DNA of 64,000 nt from contig JBCBGZ010000009.1 of assembly GCA_038526245.1 (NCBI GenBank), forward strand, positions 9,776-73,775, written 5' to 3'. The position numbers and the translations under genes are program-made. Shown here piece by piece: positions 9,038-18,036 of this stretch. The stretch is from UBA5336 sp038526245 (GTDB lineage Bacteria > Pseudomonadota > Alphaproteobacteria > Caulobacterales > Hyphomonadaceae). The notes below the pieces were generated by a model, which was not told where the DNA came from, made no database searches, and saw only the letters and a list, made by a program, of their open reading frames with translations. Numbering within the stretch: the first letter of the stretch is position 1; each line of letters opens with the position of its first letter.

Positions 9038-9253
9038 ATGAAATCCGAAGGACATCCCGACTATCACTTCATCACGGTTGTGATGAATGACGGCACCGAA
9101 TACCAGACCCGTTCGACCTACGGAAAAGAAGGCGATCGCCTCGTCCTGGATATCGACCCCACCACGCACCCGGCCTGGACCGGCGGCGGCGCCCGCATTT
9201 CTGACCGCGGCCGCGTGTCCAAGTTCAAGGACAAGTTCAAGGGCTTCATGTAA
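9038..9253 (+). CDS. rpmE: 50S ribosomal protein L31, cysteine-free type
   Basis: The product is 71 residues, begins MKSEGHPDYHFITVVMNDGT and ends DKFKGFM, matching bacterial L31 of the large ribosomal subunit. It contains no cysteine, so the CxxC zinc site of classical L31 is absent and the protein should be zinc independent. The ATG at 9038 is chosen from homology and from the AGAGGCAGG upstream; the upstream part of the open frame is unlike L31. It is divergent from the MsbA-like exporter and ends 24 bases before a strong terminator. Expression is probably from its own promoter in the 144-base gap. Confidence 0.95.
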   Translation: MKSEGHPDYHFITVVMNDGTEYQTRSTYGKEGDRLVLDIDPTTHPAWTGGGARISDRGRVSKFKDKFKGFM

Positions 9254-9277
9254 GCCTTACCCCAACACGAAATCAGA

Positions 9278-9310
9278 AGCCCTCGCCCACTGTGGTCGGG
9301 GGCTTTTTCT
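9278..9310 (+). terminator. Rho-independent terminator of rpmE
   Basis: An AGCCCTCG/CGGGGGCT stem (8 bp with one G-T pair) and an 11-base loop are followed by TTTTTCT. It begins 24 bases after the rpmE stop and lies at the end of the convergent patatin gene. Confidence 0.85.
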
Positions 9311-12071
9311 ATTCGGGGCCTGTTGTGTCCTCTGGCGTCTCGGAACATGTCGCAAAGCCGTCCAGGCACAGCGCATCGTGCAGGGCCGGGATCTGGTGGT
9401 CCACACGGCGCAGGATCGGCTCACCGGCATCACCAAGCAGCCACCCCAATGGAAGGTCCACCGGACGGGGCTTGTAAACCGGGGTTTCACTGGCTGTATC
9501 GCCATAGGCGTCCCGGCCGCCACACACTTCATCGGCTTGCGCCTGAAGCGGTGAGGTCAGCCACTGGTATCCGGAAGAAGATACATCCTCCTTGAAAGCA
9601 ACTTGGAAACGCGGGTCGGGTCCATCGCAATCATCAGCCGGTCTTGCGCTAACTGGATCAGCGAGAAACCCATTCAAATCTTCGCAGTGGCTGTCTCCTT
9701 CTGCTAATCGATCGCCTTCAATCGTTCGGCAGAGCTGGGCAATAGGCACCTGGCCATGGGCGCCCCGCGCCTTGAGAACACCGTTCAGTGGGACCGCAAA
9801 ATCGAAAAAGGCGGGCAAGCGCGCTTCGGGCAAATCGCCGGGCAAACCGCGATAATTGATGTGAAGCACCACGATCAGCTTATCAGGCGCGATGCGGCGA
9901 AGTTGGGCAACTGCGCGCTGGATGCCCGCAGCGCCGGAATTGTCATAGTAGCCGCCATCGATGAAAGGCCCTGCGCCCCGTTGATCGCAATCCACATTGC
10001 CAGGGCACAACCGCCCCGGTGGACTGATCAGCGGAAAGCGAGCGGACATATGCGCAGCGCTTGCGACATCGAGATAGGCTCCCGGCGTGCTCCCTGGTTC
10101 GATCACGTCCAGAACGTTCCAATAGGGATAGGCATTGGCCCAGCCGGGTTCTTCATCGAGGTCGGCGCCCGAAAGACGATCTCCATAGCGGACATTGCTG
10201 ACAATCGCAGGCTGACCTGATCGAACATCAAACGTGTTGAACACGACGATGGGCGGTGCTCCCCCAGATCCGAGCTCGCCACCTGTTCCACTGGCAAGGG
10301 CAACCGCTTCAAGAAAGCCCAGGGCGGGGGCTTCCAGATCGGCCTCCCCGTCTCTGAGATCGGCATCTGTCTGACGGAAGCCCTGCCGGAAGGAGTCTTC
10401 GAACACGCCTGCCCGATCGAACTTGTCTTTGAAGCTGCAATCGGTGAACACGCACCAGCTGATGTTCATTGGAAAGTCGCGCAGCATGAAGCCGGACATG
10501 AGGGGAGAGAAGAAGTCTTTCTGCAGGAAGCTGGTGGTCAGCAGAGGGAGATAGGATCTATCCGGTCTGACCTCGTTGCTGGGGCTGAACGCGAAATCAC
10601 AGCCACCCGTTTGCGCCTCCAATGCGCGGAACTGATTGCCGCGGTTCATTTCCGCCCGCGCGCTCAAATAGGCCCCGAGGCCCACCGACCCGCCGGAAAC
10701 GCCCGACATGGCAAAAATCGAGTCGTAGAATTCGGTGTCCTGGGAATCGAGGCATGTCATTACAGCGGCCGTGTGTAGGGCTGCGCGAATCCCGCCGCCT
10801 TCAGCCAGTACGATGATGGCAGGGGCATCCCTGGCTGCGCGCGCGTCGACCCATGACTGGACCGCTTCATCAACATTCTGAACAGATAGATCGTCGCGCT
10901 CTGCGACCGACTGGATCTGAATGTTGTGGTAGTTCGACGTCCCCACAGCGCCGGATAGGATCGCCACGCCCAGAATAAAGAATGCGAACGGCATGCTTTC
11001 ACGGCGAGCATTCAGATAAGCGAAAAACGCGAATACACCGCCCAGCGCCAAGAGGCACACCAGGAGCGTCGCAACGGGGCCGGCGAAACCAGCGACGGCA
11101 GCAGGTCGCAAGGCAAAACCCAGCATCAACGCGGCGAAAACGACCACAAAAGCCCAGGACACACGTGTTCGGCGCCGCCCATACACAAAGAACTGGTTCG
11201 TATTCGAGTAGAACTGGCGCATCATCCAGGTCGTGGTGTTGGCGGTGGTCCAGAGGATCGACAACAAAAGGGCAGCCAAAGAGACATAAACCCCGGTCGC
11301 AGCGCTCGAGGCAAAATCGAGCGTACGCAATCCGTTTCGAACCGTTTCCATGACGGGGCCCGCCAGCACGCCGGACGTGAAAGCCAGCAGCCAAACGATA
11401 ATCAGTGCATTGAGGAGCCAGATCGCCGTGGTCTCAACGGCGCGCAGCCATGCGCTCGGTTTTGGATTGCGCCAGGCAGGCGTCGAGAAATCGTAGATGG
11501 CGCTGGCGATGAATACCAGCACGACGCCATAGCCAATCCGGGCGCGCACATCGCCAATCCAGCTAAAGGTGCTTTCCTGATATTCGACCCAATTCTGCAG
11601 GTAGAACAGAAGCAATGCGACGGGTAACGCCAAAGCCGCAACCGCCGCCACACGAAACCTTGCCCGCAGACGCGGCTCTGCCCGGCTTGAAAACGGATAG
11701 TATACGTTGATCGAGCGAAGGACCGCTTCATGCACGGCAGCGGAAAAAAACATGAGCGCCAGGAACGAGCATACCATGCGCCAATGCCCGCCCGGGTAAT
11801 TCAGGCTCACCGAGTACTTTAGCGCTTCTCGGCCCTGGCTCGTGCCTGTTGCAATCAACAATGCCGCCACAACCGCCGCCAGAATGGGCCATGCGGTCCG
11901 GACCATGTTCAAATAACTGGTCAAAACCGACCAGCGCGTGGGTTTATCATTGTTCCAAATGGCCTGCAGGGCGGGCCAAAGGCCCTGACTCATGGGCCGT
12001 GTGAATGTGTCTGTCAGGTCATCGGCAATAGCCGACACTTTCAGGTGAGAAGAACCGCTCTGATCTGTCAT
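9309..12071 (-). CDS. Multi-pass membrane protein with C-terminal patatin-like phospholipase domain
   Basis: The product has 920 residues. The first 380 hold about nine hydrophobic helices (for example WPILAAVVAALLIATG and FVVVFAALMLGFAL). From about residue 415 a patatin-type lipase follows: oxyanion-hole motif GGGIR near 426, nucleophile elbow GVSGGS with Ser459, and catalytic Asp in FIDGGYYDNSG near 704. The fold should therefore cleave membrane phospholipid acyl esters with a Ser-Asp dyad. Which face of the membrane the lipase sits on is uncertain. It is the last gene of a five-gene operon; its ATG lies 8 bases after the stop of the TIR-like/macro gene, whose last codons supply the TGAGG ribosome site. 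There is no CD-NTase nearby, so it is not an ordinary CBASS CapV. The length is far above the usual roughly 300-residue patatin. Confidence 0.85.
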   Translation of the reverse strand: MTDQSGSSHLKVSAIADDLTDTFTRPMSQGLWPALQAIWNNDKPTRWSVLTSYLNMVRTAWPILAAVVAALLIATGTSQGREALKYSVSLNYPGGHWRMVCSFLALMFFSAAVHEAVLRSINVYYPFSSRAEPRLRARFRVAAVAALALPVALLLFYLQNWVEYQESTFSWIGDVRARIGYGVVLVFIASAIYDFSTPAWRNPKPSAWLRAVETTAIWLLNALIIVWLLAFTSGVLAGPVMETVRNGLRTLDFASSAATGVYVSLAALLLSILWTTANTTTWMMRQFYSNTNQFFVYGRRRTRVSWAFVVVFAALMLGFALRPAAVAGFAGPVATLLVCLLALGGVFAFFAYLNARRESMPFAFFILGVAILSGAVGTSNYHNIQIQSVAERDDLSVQNVDEAVQSWVDARAARDAPAIIVLAEGGGIRAALHTAAVMTCLDSQDTEFYDSIFAMSGVSGGSVGLGAYLSARAEMNRGNQFRALEAQTGGCDFAFSPSNEVRPDRSYLPLLTTSFLQKDFFSPLMSGFMLRDFPMNISWCVFTDCSFKDKFDRAGVFEDSFRQGFRQTDADLRDGEADLEAPALGFLEAVALASGTGGELGSGGAPPIVVFNTFDVRSGQPAIVSNVRYGDRLSGADLDEEPGWANAYPYWNVLDVIEPGSTPGAYLDVASAAHMSARFPLISPPGRLCPGNVDCDQRGAGPFIDGGYYDNSGAAGIQRAVAQLRRIAPDKLIVVLHINYRGLPGDLPEARLPAFFDFAVPLNGVLKARGAHGQVPIAQLCRTIEGDRLAEGDSHCEDLNGFLADPVSARPADDCDGPDPRFQVAFKEDVSSSGYQWLTSPLQAQADEVCGGRDAYGDTASETPVYKPRPVDLPLGWLLGDAGEPILRRVDHQIPALHDALCLDGFATCSETPEDTTGPE

Positions 12072-12079
12072 GTCCGACC

Positions 12080-13411
12080 TCAGAGCTCATCTGTTGTCTG
12101 GGACAAGTCTTCCAGCCGCCGGGGCGCCTCGATGCGTCGGAACGCCTTCGTAATCAGGCGCTCATCCTCATCGGTATAGCCCAGCAGTGCGACGCCCTTA
12201 ATCTTGCTGTTCGCAATTCGCTCCGGCGAGAAGTAGGCCACGATGGCTCGGACCATCTCCATCGCGTTTCTTTCCGCTTTCTGGGGAGATGCGTAAGAGC
12301 CGATCAAGGGAATGATCACGGTTCTCAGGGGCTGTTGGAACCGTGTCTTGTTGCTGTCGTCCATCGCGCTGAGCACGCCTGTGACGCATTTCGCAATCTT
12401 GTCGCCGGATACCGCTCTATACCCAGCACCGGGTTCGCGGCCCTTCAATTCCACCGCAGCAACATGGGCGACGGCTTTCACCAGATTCACGCTCTTGAGG
12501 TCCCCCTTGGTGGACGTGAGCTGTGCAAACCCTGGCTCTACGGGCCCAGCAGGCAGTTTCTGCGCCACTTGCCGACGCATGAAATCATCGCTGCGCGTGC
12601 CGCCACCCGTCCATTTCGATGACAGATGCCGAATTGTTCCCGAGATAGACGTATCGAACACGCGGGCCATTTCGAGGTGGGTGTTCTCCGGGTTCACCCA
12701 GACATCGACCCCCTTCACCATGCGGATATCACCGACTGCAATCGCTACGCGCGGGCTATTGGCCAAGCCGCTCAACGCATACTGTCGATACTGCGGCGCC
12801 TTACCCTTTTTTCGGTCTGATCCACGCAAGGAAACGGAAAGCGCTTCAAGGTCTTTGTAGACGGGGCTGAACCGCTCACCGGCGACGGTCGGTCCCATCG
12901 CCTCAATGACCTTCGCCTTTACCCGGCTGCGAACGTCGGCCTCCTGTTCCGCATCCTGACCGGCATAGAGTGCAATATCGGCCACGGGTCGCGGGTATGA
13001 CACCATGCGATAGTGCTGGTTTCGATCAATCGCGATGGCGGGCCCCTTCGACAGGACGAGCCGCATACTGAGATAGCTCAGAGCGCGGTGATCATAGTCG
13101 GTCACATCTGCAATGCAGAGTTCAGCCAGATGCATCGCTCGGTAAGCCATCTCCATATCGGCATCGGAGCCGGCAAGGCGACGATTTAAGCGTACAACCT
13201 GGATCGCTCGCCCAAGCGTGGCCTCAGCCTCGCTGATGGCCGGCAAAATCACCCGTTCCTGAAACGCCTTCGCCTTTCTGTGCGCTTCATGATCGAACGG
13301 GCTGATGAGGACAATGTCTGCCTCGTCAATGTCCTGTCGCGTGGCGAGTTCTTCGTCCAGCGCCGGTTCGTCCCCCGAATGGCTGTCGTTGGACATGTCA
13401 CCCTCTTGCAT
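12080..13411 (-). CDS. TIR-like (nucleoside-deoxyribosyltransferase-fold) plus macro-domain protein
   Basis: This is a 443-residue soluble protein with no signal peptide. Residues about 25-140 read ADIVLISPFDHEAHRKAK, then a helix and LCIADVTDYDHRALSYLSMR, the layout of TIR-like/2-deoxyribosyltransferase folds. The Glu usual in the YELG motif appears replaced, so this domain may bind rather than cut. Residues about 225-400 resemble a macro domain: IAVGDI, VDVWVNPENTHLEMAR, SISGTIRHL and VIIPLIGS. Macro domains bind ADP-ribose-type ligands. The gene is in an operon with a membrane patatin immediately downstream. ATG 13411 has AGGGGA upstream; ATG 13396 after GAGGG is equally possible. Domain calls are by eye and want a profile search. 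The pairing suggests a nucleotide sensor controlling a lipase, which is inference. Confidence 0.65.
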   Translation of the reverse strand: MQEGDMSNDSHSGDEPALDEELATRQDIDEADIVLISPFDHEAHRKAKAFQERVILPAISEAEATLGRAIQVVRLNRRLAGSDADMEMAYRAMHLAELCIADVTDYDHRALSYLSMRLVLSKGPAIAIDRNQHYRMVSYPRPVADIALYAGQDAEQEADVRSRVKAKVIEAMGPTVAGERFSPVYKDLEALSVSLRGSDRKKGKAPQYRQYALSGLANSPRVAIAVGDIRMVKGVDVWVNPENTHLEMARVFDTSISGTIRHLSSKWTGGGTRSDDFMRRQVAQKLPAGPVEPGFAQLTSTKGDLKSVNLVKAVAHVAAVELKGREPGAGYRAVSGDKIAKCVTGVLSAMDDSNKTRFQQPLRTVIIPLIGSYASPQKAERNAMEMVRAIVAYFSPERIANSKIKGVALLGYTDEDERLITKAFRRIEAPRRLEDLSQTTDEL

Positions 13412-13431
13412 GTGCGTCCCCTGAAAAAAAG

Positions 13432-14343
13432 CTACCGGGCGGATTGAGCGTTGCAGAAGAACGTCAGCCCGCGCTCCAATTGGCCAGCGCATGCCGGTGA
13501 GCGCTCGTCGCCATCGCTGGCGCACGCCGACCCCGCGGGCTCAATGGCCAGGACACTGGCCACATCTGCGGCGGCATAAATGTAGCCATTGCGAGCAAAC
13601 ACCGCCGAATTGTCCCCTGTCTGGGCGCGTGTCCGCATCGTGTTCAGCCATGTGGGGCTGCCCGACTGCGCTGCAGCGTTGAAGGCGCAGGCATTGGCAA
13701 TCTGGCGCTCAGAGATCGGTGTCAAATCCTGATCGCCCAAAGGAAACGCTGAGATGGCGTCCTGGTAGGTGGGCCAGTCCTGGGTCACGGCGACACCGTA
13801 GCTCTCCGCACTGGCCTTGGCGGCCTCGGCATCATCATTGGAGACAGCAGCCTCGAATTCAGCCAGCGCCGTTTCGCTGCCATTGAGGACCTGCACCATG
13901 GTGCCTGCAGCGCAACGATAGCCGAGGCGGGGGTCCGCTGTTCCGTCACCACAGGCTTCCTGAAGCGCCGATGTCGCCGAAAGCACTTCCGTGCGATAGG
14001 CGCCAACAGCGTCAGCGCCAGCGGGCGTCATCATCGCTGCCATGTCGTAGGCGTTCGCTGCGATGGACAACCAAACCAGGCGCGCATCACTGTCATCGGC
14101 AGCCGCATCGGCCTTGCCATTGGCATCTTCAGCCAGCGCTGCCATGGCATCGACTGCAGCCTGTAGAGCCTCCGGCGTGTCGGCTCCAAGGGCATCCTCA
14201 GCGTGCCCTTCAAGCCGGCTGTCATAGCCCGAAGTCAGGTTGAAAATGTTCATCCCGGTCACGGTGCCGCCGTTATCGGTGGTGGCACACCCGGCCAGAA
14301 CGATGGAAGCGGTTGCCAGGAGGGCTGCGAAACGGTGGGTCAT
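13432..14343 (-). CDS. Lipoprotein of unknown function
   Basis: The product is 303 residues beginning MTHRFAALLATASIVLAGCA, a lipoprotein signal peptide with lipobox LAGC. The residue after Cys is Ala, so outer-membrane sorting is plausible by family rules. The mature part is Ala/Asp-rich and mainly helical, with six further cysteines that could form disulfides (for example EACGDG, YRCAAG, NACAF and FFCNAQ). No known domain is apparent. Its ATG overlaps the TGA of the upstream helical gene in an ATGA junction, and GGAG lies eight bases before it, so translation is coupled. It is the third gene of the patatin/macro operon and is probably the periplasmic member of that system. Confidence 0.75.
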   Translation of the reverse strand: MTHRFAALLATASIVLAGCATTDNGGTVTGMNIFNLTSGYDSRLEGHAEDALGADTPEALQAAVDAMAALAEDANGKADAAADDSDARLVWLSIAANAYDMAAMMTPAGADAVGAYRTEVLSATSALQEACGDGTADPRLGYRCAAGTMVQVLNGSETALAEFEAAVSNDDAEAAKASAESYGVAVTQDWPTYQDAISAFPLGDQDLTPISERQIANACAFNAAAQSGSPTWLNTMRTRAQTGDNSAVFARNGYIYAAADVASVLAIEPAGSACASDGDERSPACAGQLERGLTFFCNAQSAR

Positions 14344-16529
14344 CCAAGGGCTCCTTCACGGAAGACGGGATTGATTACGGGGCCATCGGTCGGGCTCTCG
14401 CCGGGGGCCGTTGGAGGTGAGGTTTCCGAGAAGACCGATTCCGTCTCCGGCTCGGGCCCAGATGGGCCGTCACTGGCAAGCGCTCGACGTTCGGCATTCA
14501 GAACAATGTCAGCAATTTTGGCGGGCGGAATCGCTTCCGACGGGTTTGCGATTGCGTCTGCGGCAAACCAGCGGAACGCATACACCCAATCATCGGCAGT
14601 CAGGCTTCGTCCCCCCAACAGACTGCTGTCCGCCGCCATCTGGTTCAGTGTCCCGATAAAGTTCAGCAGGGCCGGAAGGGTCTGGGGTTCTGCAAGGCGC
14701 CTGGCATTGGAAACCGCCGTGTCCAGCACAGCCATCAGCGCCCGTGTCAGCGTTTCGCCAAACATGAGACGCCCACCTTCGCGCGCCAAACCGCCCGTGG
14801 CCTGGTCCTTCAGGCTCGCCGAGGCTGTGCCCAGCACCTGGGTGATCAGTTGAACGGCCAGGTGTTCATGCGGGCTGTTTGCGTTGAGGCTGAACAGTGC
14901 GCCGGGGTTCTGCATCGCCAGGTCCGTTGCCTTGGCAGACACACGTTTCCAGTCGCGGCGCGTGAGCAATGATGCATGTTCGCTGGCGATAAACGCGGCA
15001 ACGCCCTCGGCGATGCGCACCACTTCGTCATTCACGTCATTGGGCAGGATCATACCCGGTGTCTGGGCGGCCTGATCGGCAATGATGCCAACCACTTCCA
15101 TGAGAAAATCCAGGTCTGCATCCAGCGGAAGGACATTGACGGAAACGCCCTGGTCGCTGAACCGCGTGATCATTCCGTTGGCAATGCGCGTGACAATCTT
15201 GATGCCCACCGCCGCCCAAGGCTCTGCATCACCGGTGGCCGTGGCATTGCTGGCTTGGGCGCTGCTGGTCCATGCGGCGAGTTCCTGACGGGCTTCGTCG
15301 ACAAGGAAAGTGCGGGCATGCTTGCGGGTAATCTGCATCCCCATTTCGAACAGGGCCTGGGTCAGTTTCGGACTCTTCTCGACCGTCAAATGCGTGTGCA
15401 GAGCGCCCATCATGGAGGTCAGCAATTCCTGACCGCCGACGACATGCTGGCCCTTGCCGCGCACGAACGCCTCGGGCGACTCCGACACGGCCTGCAGCAC
15501 GAGCGGGAAACTGCGGCGCACAAAGCCGGGCGCAAAGACCTGGCGGATATCGTCAGGCGACGCCTGGGCCTGGTCGATCACGCCCTGGAAAAGGGCCTCG
15601 GTCACGACGCCCGCTGCCTCGGTCTTTTCAGGATAGTTGTCGAAGAATAGGCGCCGGTTTTCGTGCAGCGACTCCAAAAGACCCATTGCGATGGGACCAC
15701 GCAGAGTCTTGCGGACGGAGTTGAACCGCTGGAGCGTGGACATGCCCTGTCCAGAATTTTCCACGTTTAACGTGCGCAGGGGCTCTGCCACAGCCGACAC
15801 CAGGCTTTGAACGTGTTGTTCTTCAGAAAACAGCTCGGGCCGGGCCGCGGCCATATCGAGGCTGGTAGAAATGAACATGTCCAGCATACGCTTGGGCATG
15901 CCTGCCGAAAAGGCTGTCTCGACGAACTGGTCCTTTCGGGTGTCGAAATAGGTGTTCAGACTGGACGCAAGAGTCGCAACGACGCCCTGGGCGTCGGGCC
16001 CTACACCAAGCTTATGACTGCCGGCCGACAGGACGGAGAAGCTCAGCTGGATTGCAGAAAAGAGAATGGAATTTCGATCCCGCCGGGCAGCGTCCGCGCT
16101 GTCCCAATTCTTGATCTCATGGAGAAAGAACTGATCCCTAACATTCATATCCGGACGCACATCACTGGGCACGGGGCCAAACCGCTCGTCCCAGAGACCA
16201 TCGGCCTTCGACAAGCGCCCCAGGATTTCAGCGATCAGGTCCGAGCGGCGACCAGCGTCCGCATCTGCGGAGATAAAGAAACTGAACTCATCGGCGTCGA
16301 TAACGTCGGCGTAGCGAGGACGGATGTCGGAAAACACGCCCTGGGGGCCGAAAAAGTCTTCATTCGACAGGAGCGCCGTCGCCACGGCTTCCGGGTTACG
16401 GGGCGCGACCTGGGGGATAAGCACCACCATGTCCTGCAATTGGGCGCGGGTGTCGATAAACTCGCGGACCGACTGGCTCATGCCGAATATAGCCCGAACG
16501 ACCCCAAGAATACTCGTGGTTGCCAGCAT
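14340..16529 (-). CDS. Large all-helical protein of unknown function
   Basis: The product is 729 residues, almost entirely amphipathic helices rich in Ala, Leu, Asp and Glu, with a disordered Pro/Ser/Glu tail over the last 50 residues. The N-terminus (MLATTSILGVVRAIFGMSQS) is mildly hydrophobic and could be a weak membrane anchor; there is no clear cleavage site. No catalytic or nucleotide-binding motif was found. It begins 46 bases after the membrane-protein gene, with GAGGAGGG upstream of its ATG, and its stop overlaps the lipoprotein start by four bases. Its position between membrane and lipoprotein genes suggests a structural partner of the patatin/macro system, possibly a scaffold. No family is recognised. 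Confidence 0.7.
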   Translation of the reverse strand: MLATTSILGVVRAIFGMSQSVREFIDTRAQLQDMVVLIPQVAPRNPEAVATALLSNEDFFGPQGVFSDIRPRYADVIDADEFSFFISADADAGRRSDLIAEILGRLSKADGLWDERFGPVPSDVRPDMNVRDQFFLHEIKNWDSADAARRDRNSILFSAIQLSFSVLSAGSHKLGVGPDAQGVVATLASSLNTYFDTRKDQFVETAFSAGMPKRMLDMFISTSLDMAAARPELFSEEQHVQSLVSAVAEPLRTLNVENSGQGMSTLQRFNSVRKTLRGPIAMGLLESLHENRRLFFDNYPEKTEAAGVVTEALFQGVIDQAQASPDDIRQVFAPGFVRRSFPLVLQAVSESPEAFVRGKGQHVVGGQELLTSMMGALHTHLTVEKSPKLTQALFEMGMQITRKHARTFLVDEARQELAAWTSSAQASNATATGDAEPWAAVGIKIVTRIANGMITRFSDQGVSVNVLPLDADLDFLMEVVGIIADQAAQTPGMILPNDVNDEVVRIAEGVAAFIASEHASLLTRRDWKRVSAKATDLAMQNPGALFSLNANSPHEHLAVQLITQVLGTASASLKDQATGGLAREGGRLMFGETLTRALMAVLDTAVSNARRLAEPQTLPALLNFIGTLNQMAADSSLLGGRSLTADDWVYAFRWFAADAIANPSEAIPPAKIADIVLNAERRALASDGPSGPEPETESVFSETSPPTAPGESPTDGPVINPVFREGALG

Positions 16530-16575
16530 GCCTGCTTCCCTCCTCAGGCCGACCCGCGGCCAACTCTACCCAATT

Positions 16576-17937
16576 TTACTTCGGCGCCACCTCGGGCGGA
16601 AGCGTGCCGATAACCCGGCCCGGTGGCGGCTCACGATGCTGGTCGCTCCAGGCGTCTTCTTCTTCGCTCAATTCAACTTCCGTCCCGCGCCCCAACACGG
16701 TGAGGTAAGCCCGCTCCAACTCCGCCGGACGCAGGTCCAGCGGGCGGCGCACGGCGCCCAGCCGGTCTGCCGGCACAGTGGCAGTTACTTCAGCTTGCGG
16801 CTTTGAACTCCCCGGTACAGGAGAACTTAGAGTCAGGCGTGCCATCGGCGCCACGATCGCTGCCCCGCGCGCAAACAAGCGGAACCAGAACGGCGCCCCG
16901 AGACCCAGCAGCCCCCCTCCGATCAAAATGCCAACCAACCACATCGTAAAGGTGCCGGGATTGTTCCAGATCGCCACGCCGCGATTGCCAACATGGCCGG
17001 CGAGCGTGCCAATCGAGTGGGACGATGACGACGCCTGCAGATAGTCACCATAGCTCTGCTGCCACGAAACTGTTTTCGCCTCGCCGCGCTCTAGCTCAAC
17101 ATTACAGCGGGTATCTCGATAGGTTTCGGCATCGGCCTCCGACGCAACCACGAAGCCCTCACAATATGGGAACATCTTGCGCCCGACGGGCACGCCCATG
17201 TCGAGGAACGTTGTCTTCAGCCCTTGCAGGTCCGGCGAGTTCAGCGCGGCAGAGATCTGCGTGGTCGCGCCCTCTTCCGTTAGGTTCTGGGCCTGCTGAA
17301 AGCTAGACGACTCTGCCAGCGTGGACAGCCGCGCCGACAGCGTCGCATTGGTGGCAAGCTCCTTATAGAGCGTGATCGCATCGAGATTGACGAAGAATGC
17401 AACCGCGATCCCGGCCAGCACCGAGACCATGTTCGCACGGGAGCGGAAATACTCCGTCTGGGCTTCGCCGATCCGCTCAAACTCATAGGCCGCAGCTGTC
17501 AGCGCACGTCGCAAGCGCGGGCGATCGTGGCGCGCGAGAGCCTGGCCCTCAGGCGTTTCAGCAAGCCGCTCAATGAACTGTAACGTACTCATCTTCTGGA
17601 CGCGCGAAGACAGTATCTGGCCAATCAGCGGCCAGCGCCGAATGTACCAGGGCCTGAGGTTCTCCGAAGCCGCGCGCCGGGTCATTGAATGGGCGAAGTT
17701 TCGGCTGTCGGCGGATGCCACATGGCTCCCGGTGGCGCCGGGCGCGCTTTGCTCAGGCGGCGTATCATTGGGTTGCAGGTTGGCGAGTTTCTGGTCGTAG
17801 AAGTTTCGCAGCATCTCGGACATGCCGGCGCTGCGCAGGGCAAACATCTTGTGGATGCCTTCGACAACCACCGACACGATTGTGGAATAGACCGCAACGA
17901 CCGCTGCAAATCCGACCAGTGCGAGGAGCAACGCCAT
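16576..17937 (-). CDS. Membrane protein of unknown function, first gene of the patatin/macro operon
   Basis: The 453-residue product has an N-terminal helix (LLLALVGFAAVVAVYSTIVS) followed by VEGIHKMFALRSAGMSEMLR. That pattern resembles a widespread uncharacterised bacterial membrane family in which a short helix is followed by an RA/RS-GM-like motif. Further helices lie at about 170-190 (MVSVLAGIAVAFFVNLDAI) and about 350-375 (FTMWLVGILIGGGLLGLGAP). Between them is a roughly 150-residue segment with two cysteines (FPYCEGF and TRCNVE), and the C-terminus is a hydrophilic tail. It heads the five-gene minus-strand operon and is divergent from the GH19 gene across a 99-base gap that must hold both promoters. 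The ribosome site (GGGTGGGATT) is weak. Confidence 0.7.
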   Translation of the reverse strand: MALLLALVGFAAVVAVYSTIVSVVVEGIHKMFALRSAGMSEMLRNFYDQKLANLQPNDTPPEQSAPGATGSHVASADSRNFAHSMTRRAASENLRPWYIRRWPLIGQILSSRVQKMSTLQFIERLAETPEGQALARHDRPRLRRALTAAAYEFERIGEAQTEYFRSRANMVSVLAGIAVAFFVNLDAITLYKELATNATLSARLSTLAESSSFQQAQNLTEEGATTQISAALNSPDLQGLKTTFLDMGVPVGRKMFPYCEGFVVASEADAETYRDTRCNVELERGEAKTVSWQQSYGDYLQASSSSHSIGTLAGHVGNRGVAIWNNPGTFTMWLVGILIGGGLLGLGAPFWFRLFARGAAIVAPMARLTLSSPVPGSSKPQAEVTATVPADRLGAVRRPLDLRPAELERAYLTVLGRGTEVELSEEEDAWSDQHREPPPGRVIGTLPPEVAPK

Positions 17938-18036
17938 TTGGGAATCCCACCCTTAGTTTCACTCAAACTGGACGGGACTAAAGCATTGAGGCACTGTCCT
18001 GACAACTTTTCAGTAACTTTTTGGCAGGGGACGCCC
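17938..18036. promoter_or_regulatory. Divergent promoter gap between the membrane/patatin operon and GH19-VWA
   Basis: These 99 bases are the only non-coding sequence between the two outward-facing units, so both promoters and any shared operator should lie here. The right part (CAACTTTTCAGTAACTTTTTGG) contains an ACTTTT direct repeat. I see no convincing -35/-10 pair or palindrome. Confidence 0.4.

Noticed and set aside
9309..12071. Patatin gene as a CBASS CapV effector
   Set aside because: No CD-NTase, E1/E2-like or other CBASS gene is nearby, and the protein has about nine membrane helices not found in CapV.
17689..18036. Upstream extension of the GH19 frame
   Set aside because: It is antisense to the divergent membrane-protein gene and has no SH3 or GH19 similarity; the GTG at 18037 has a ribosome site.
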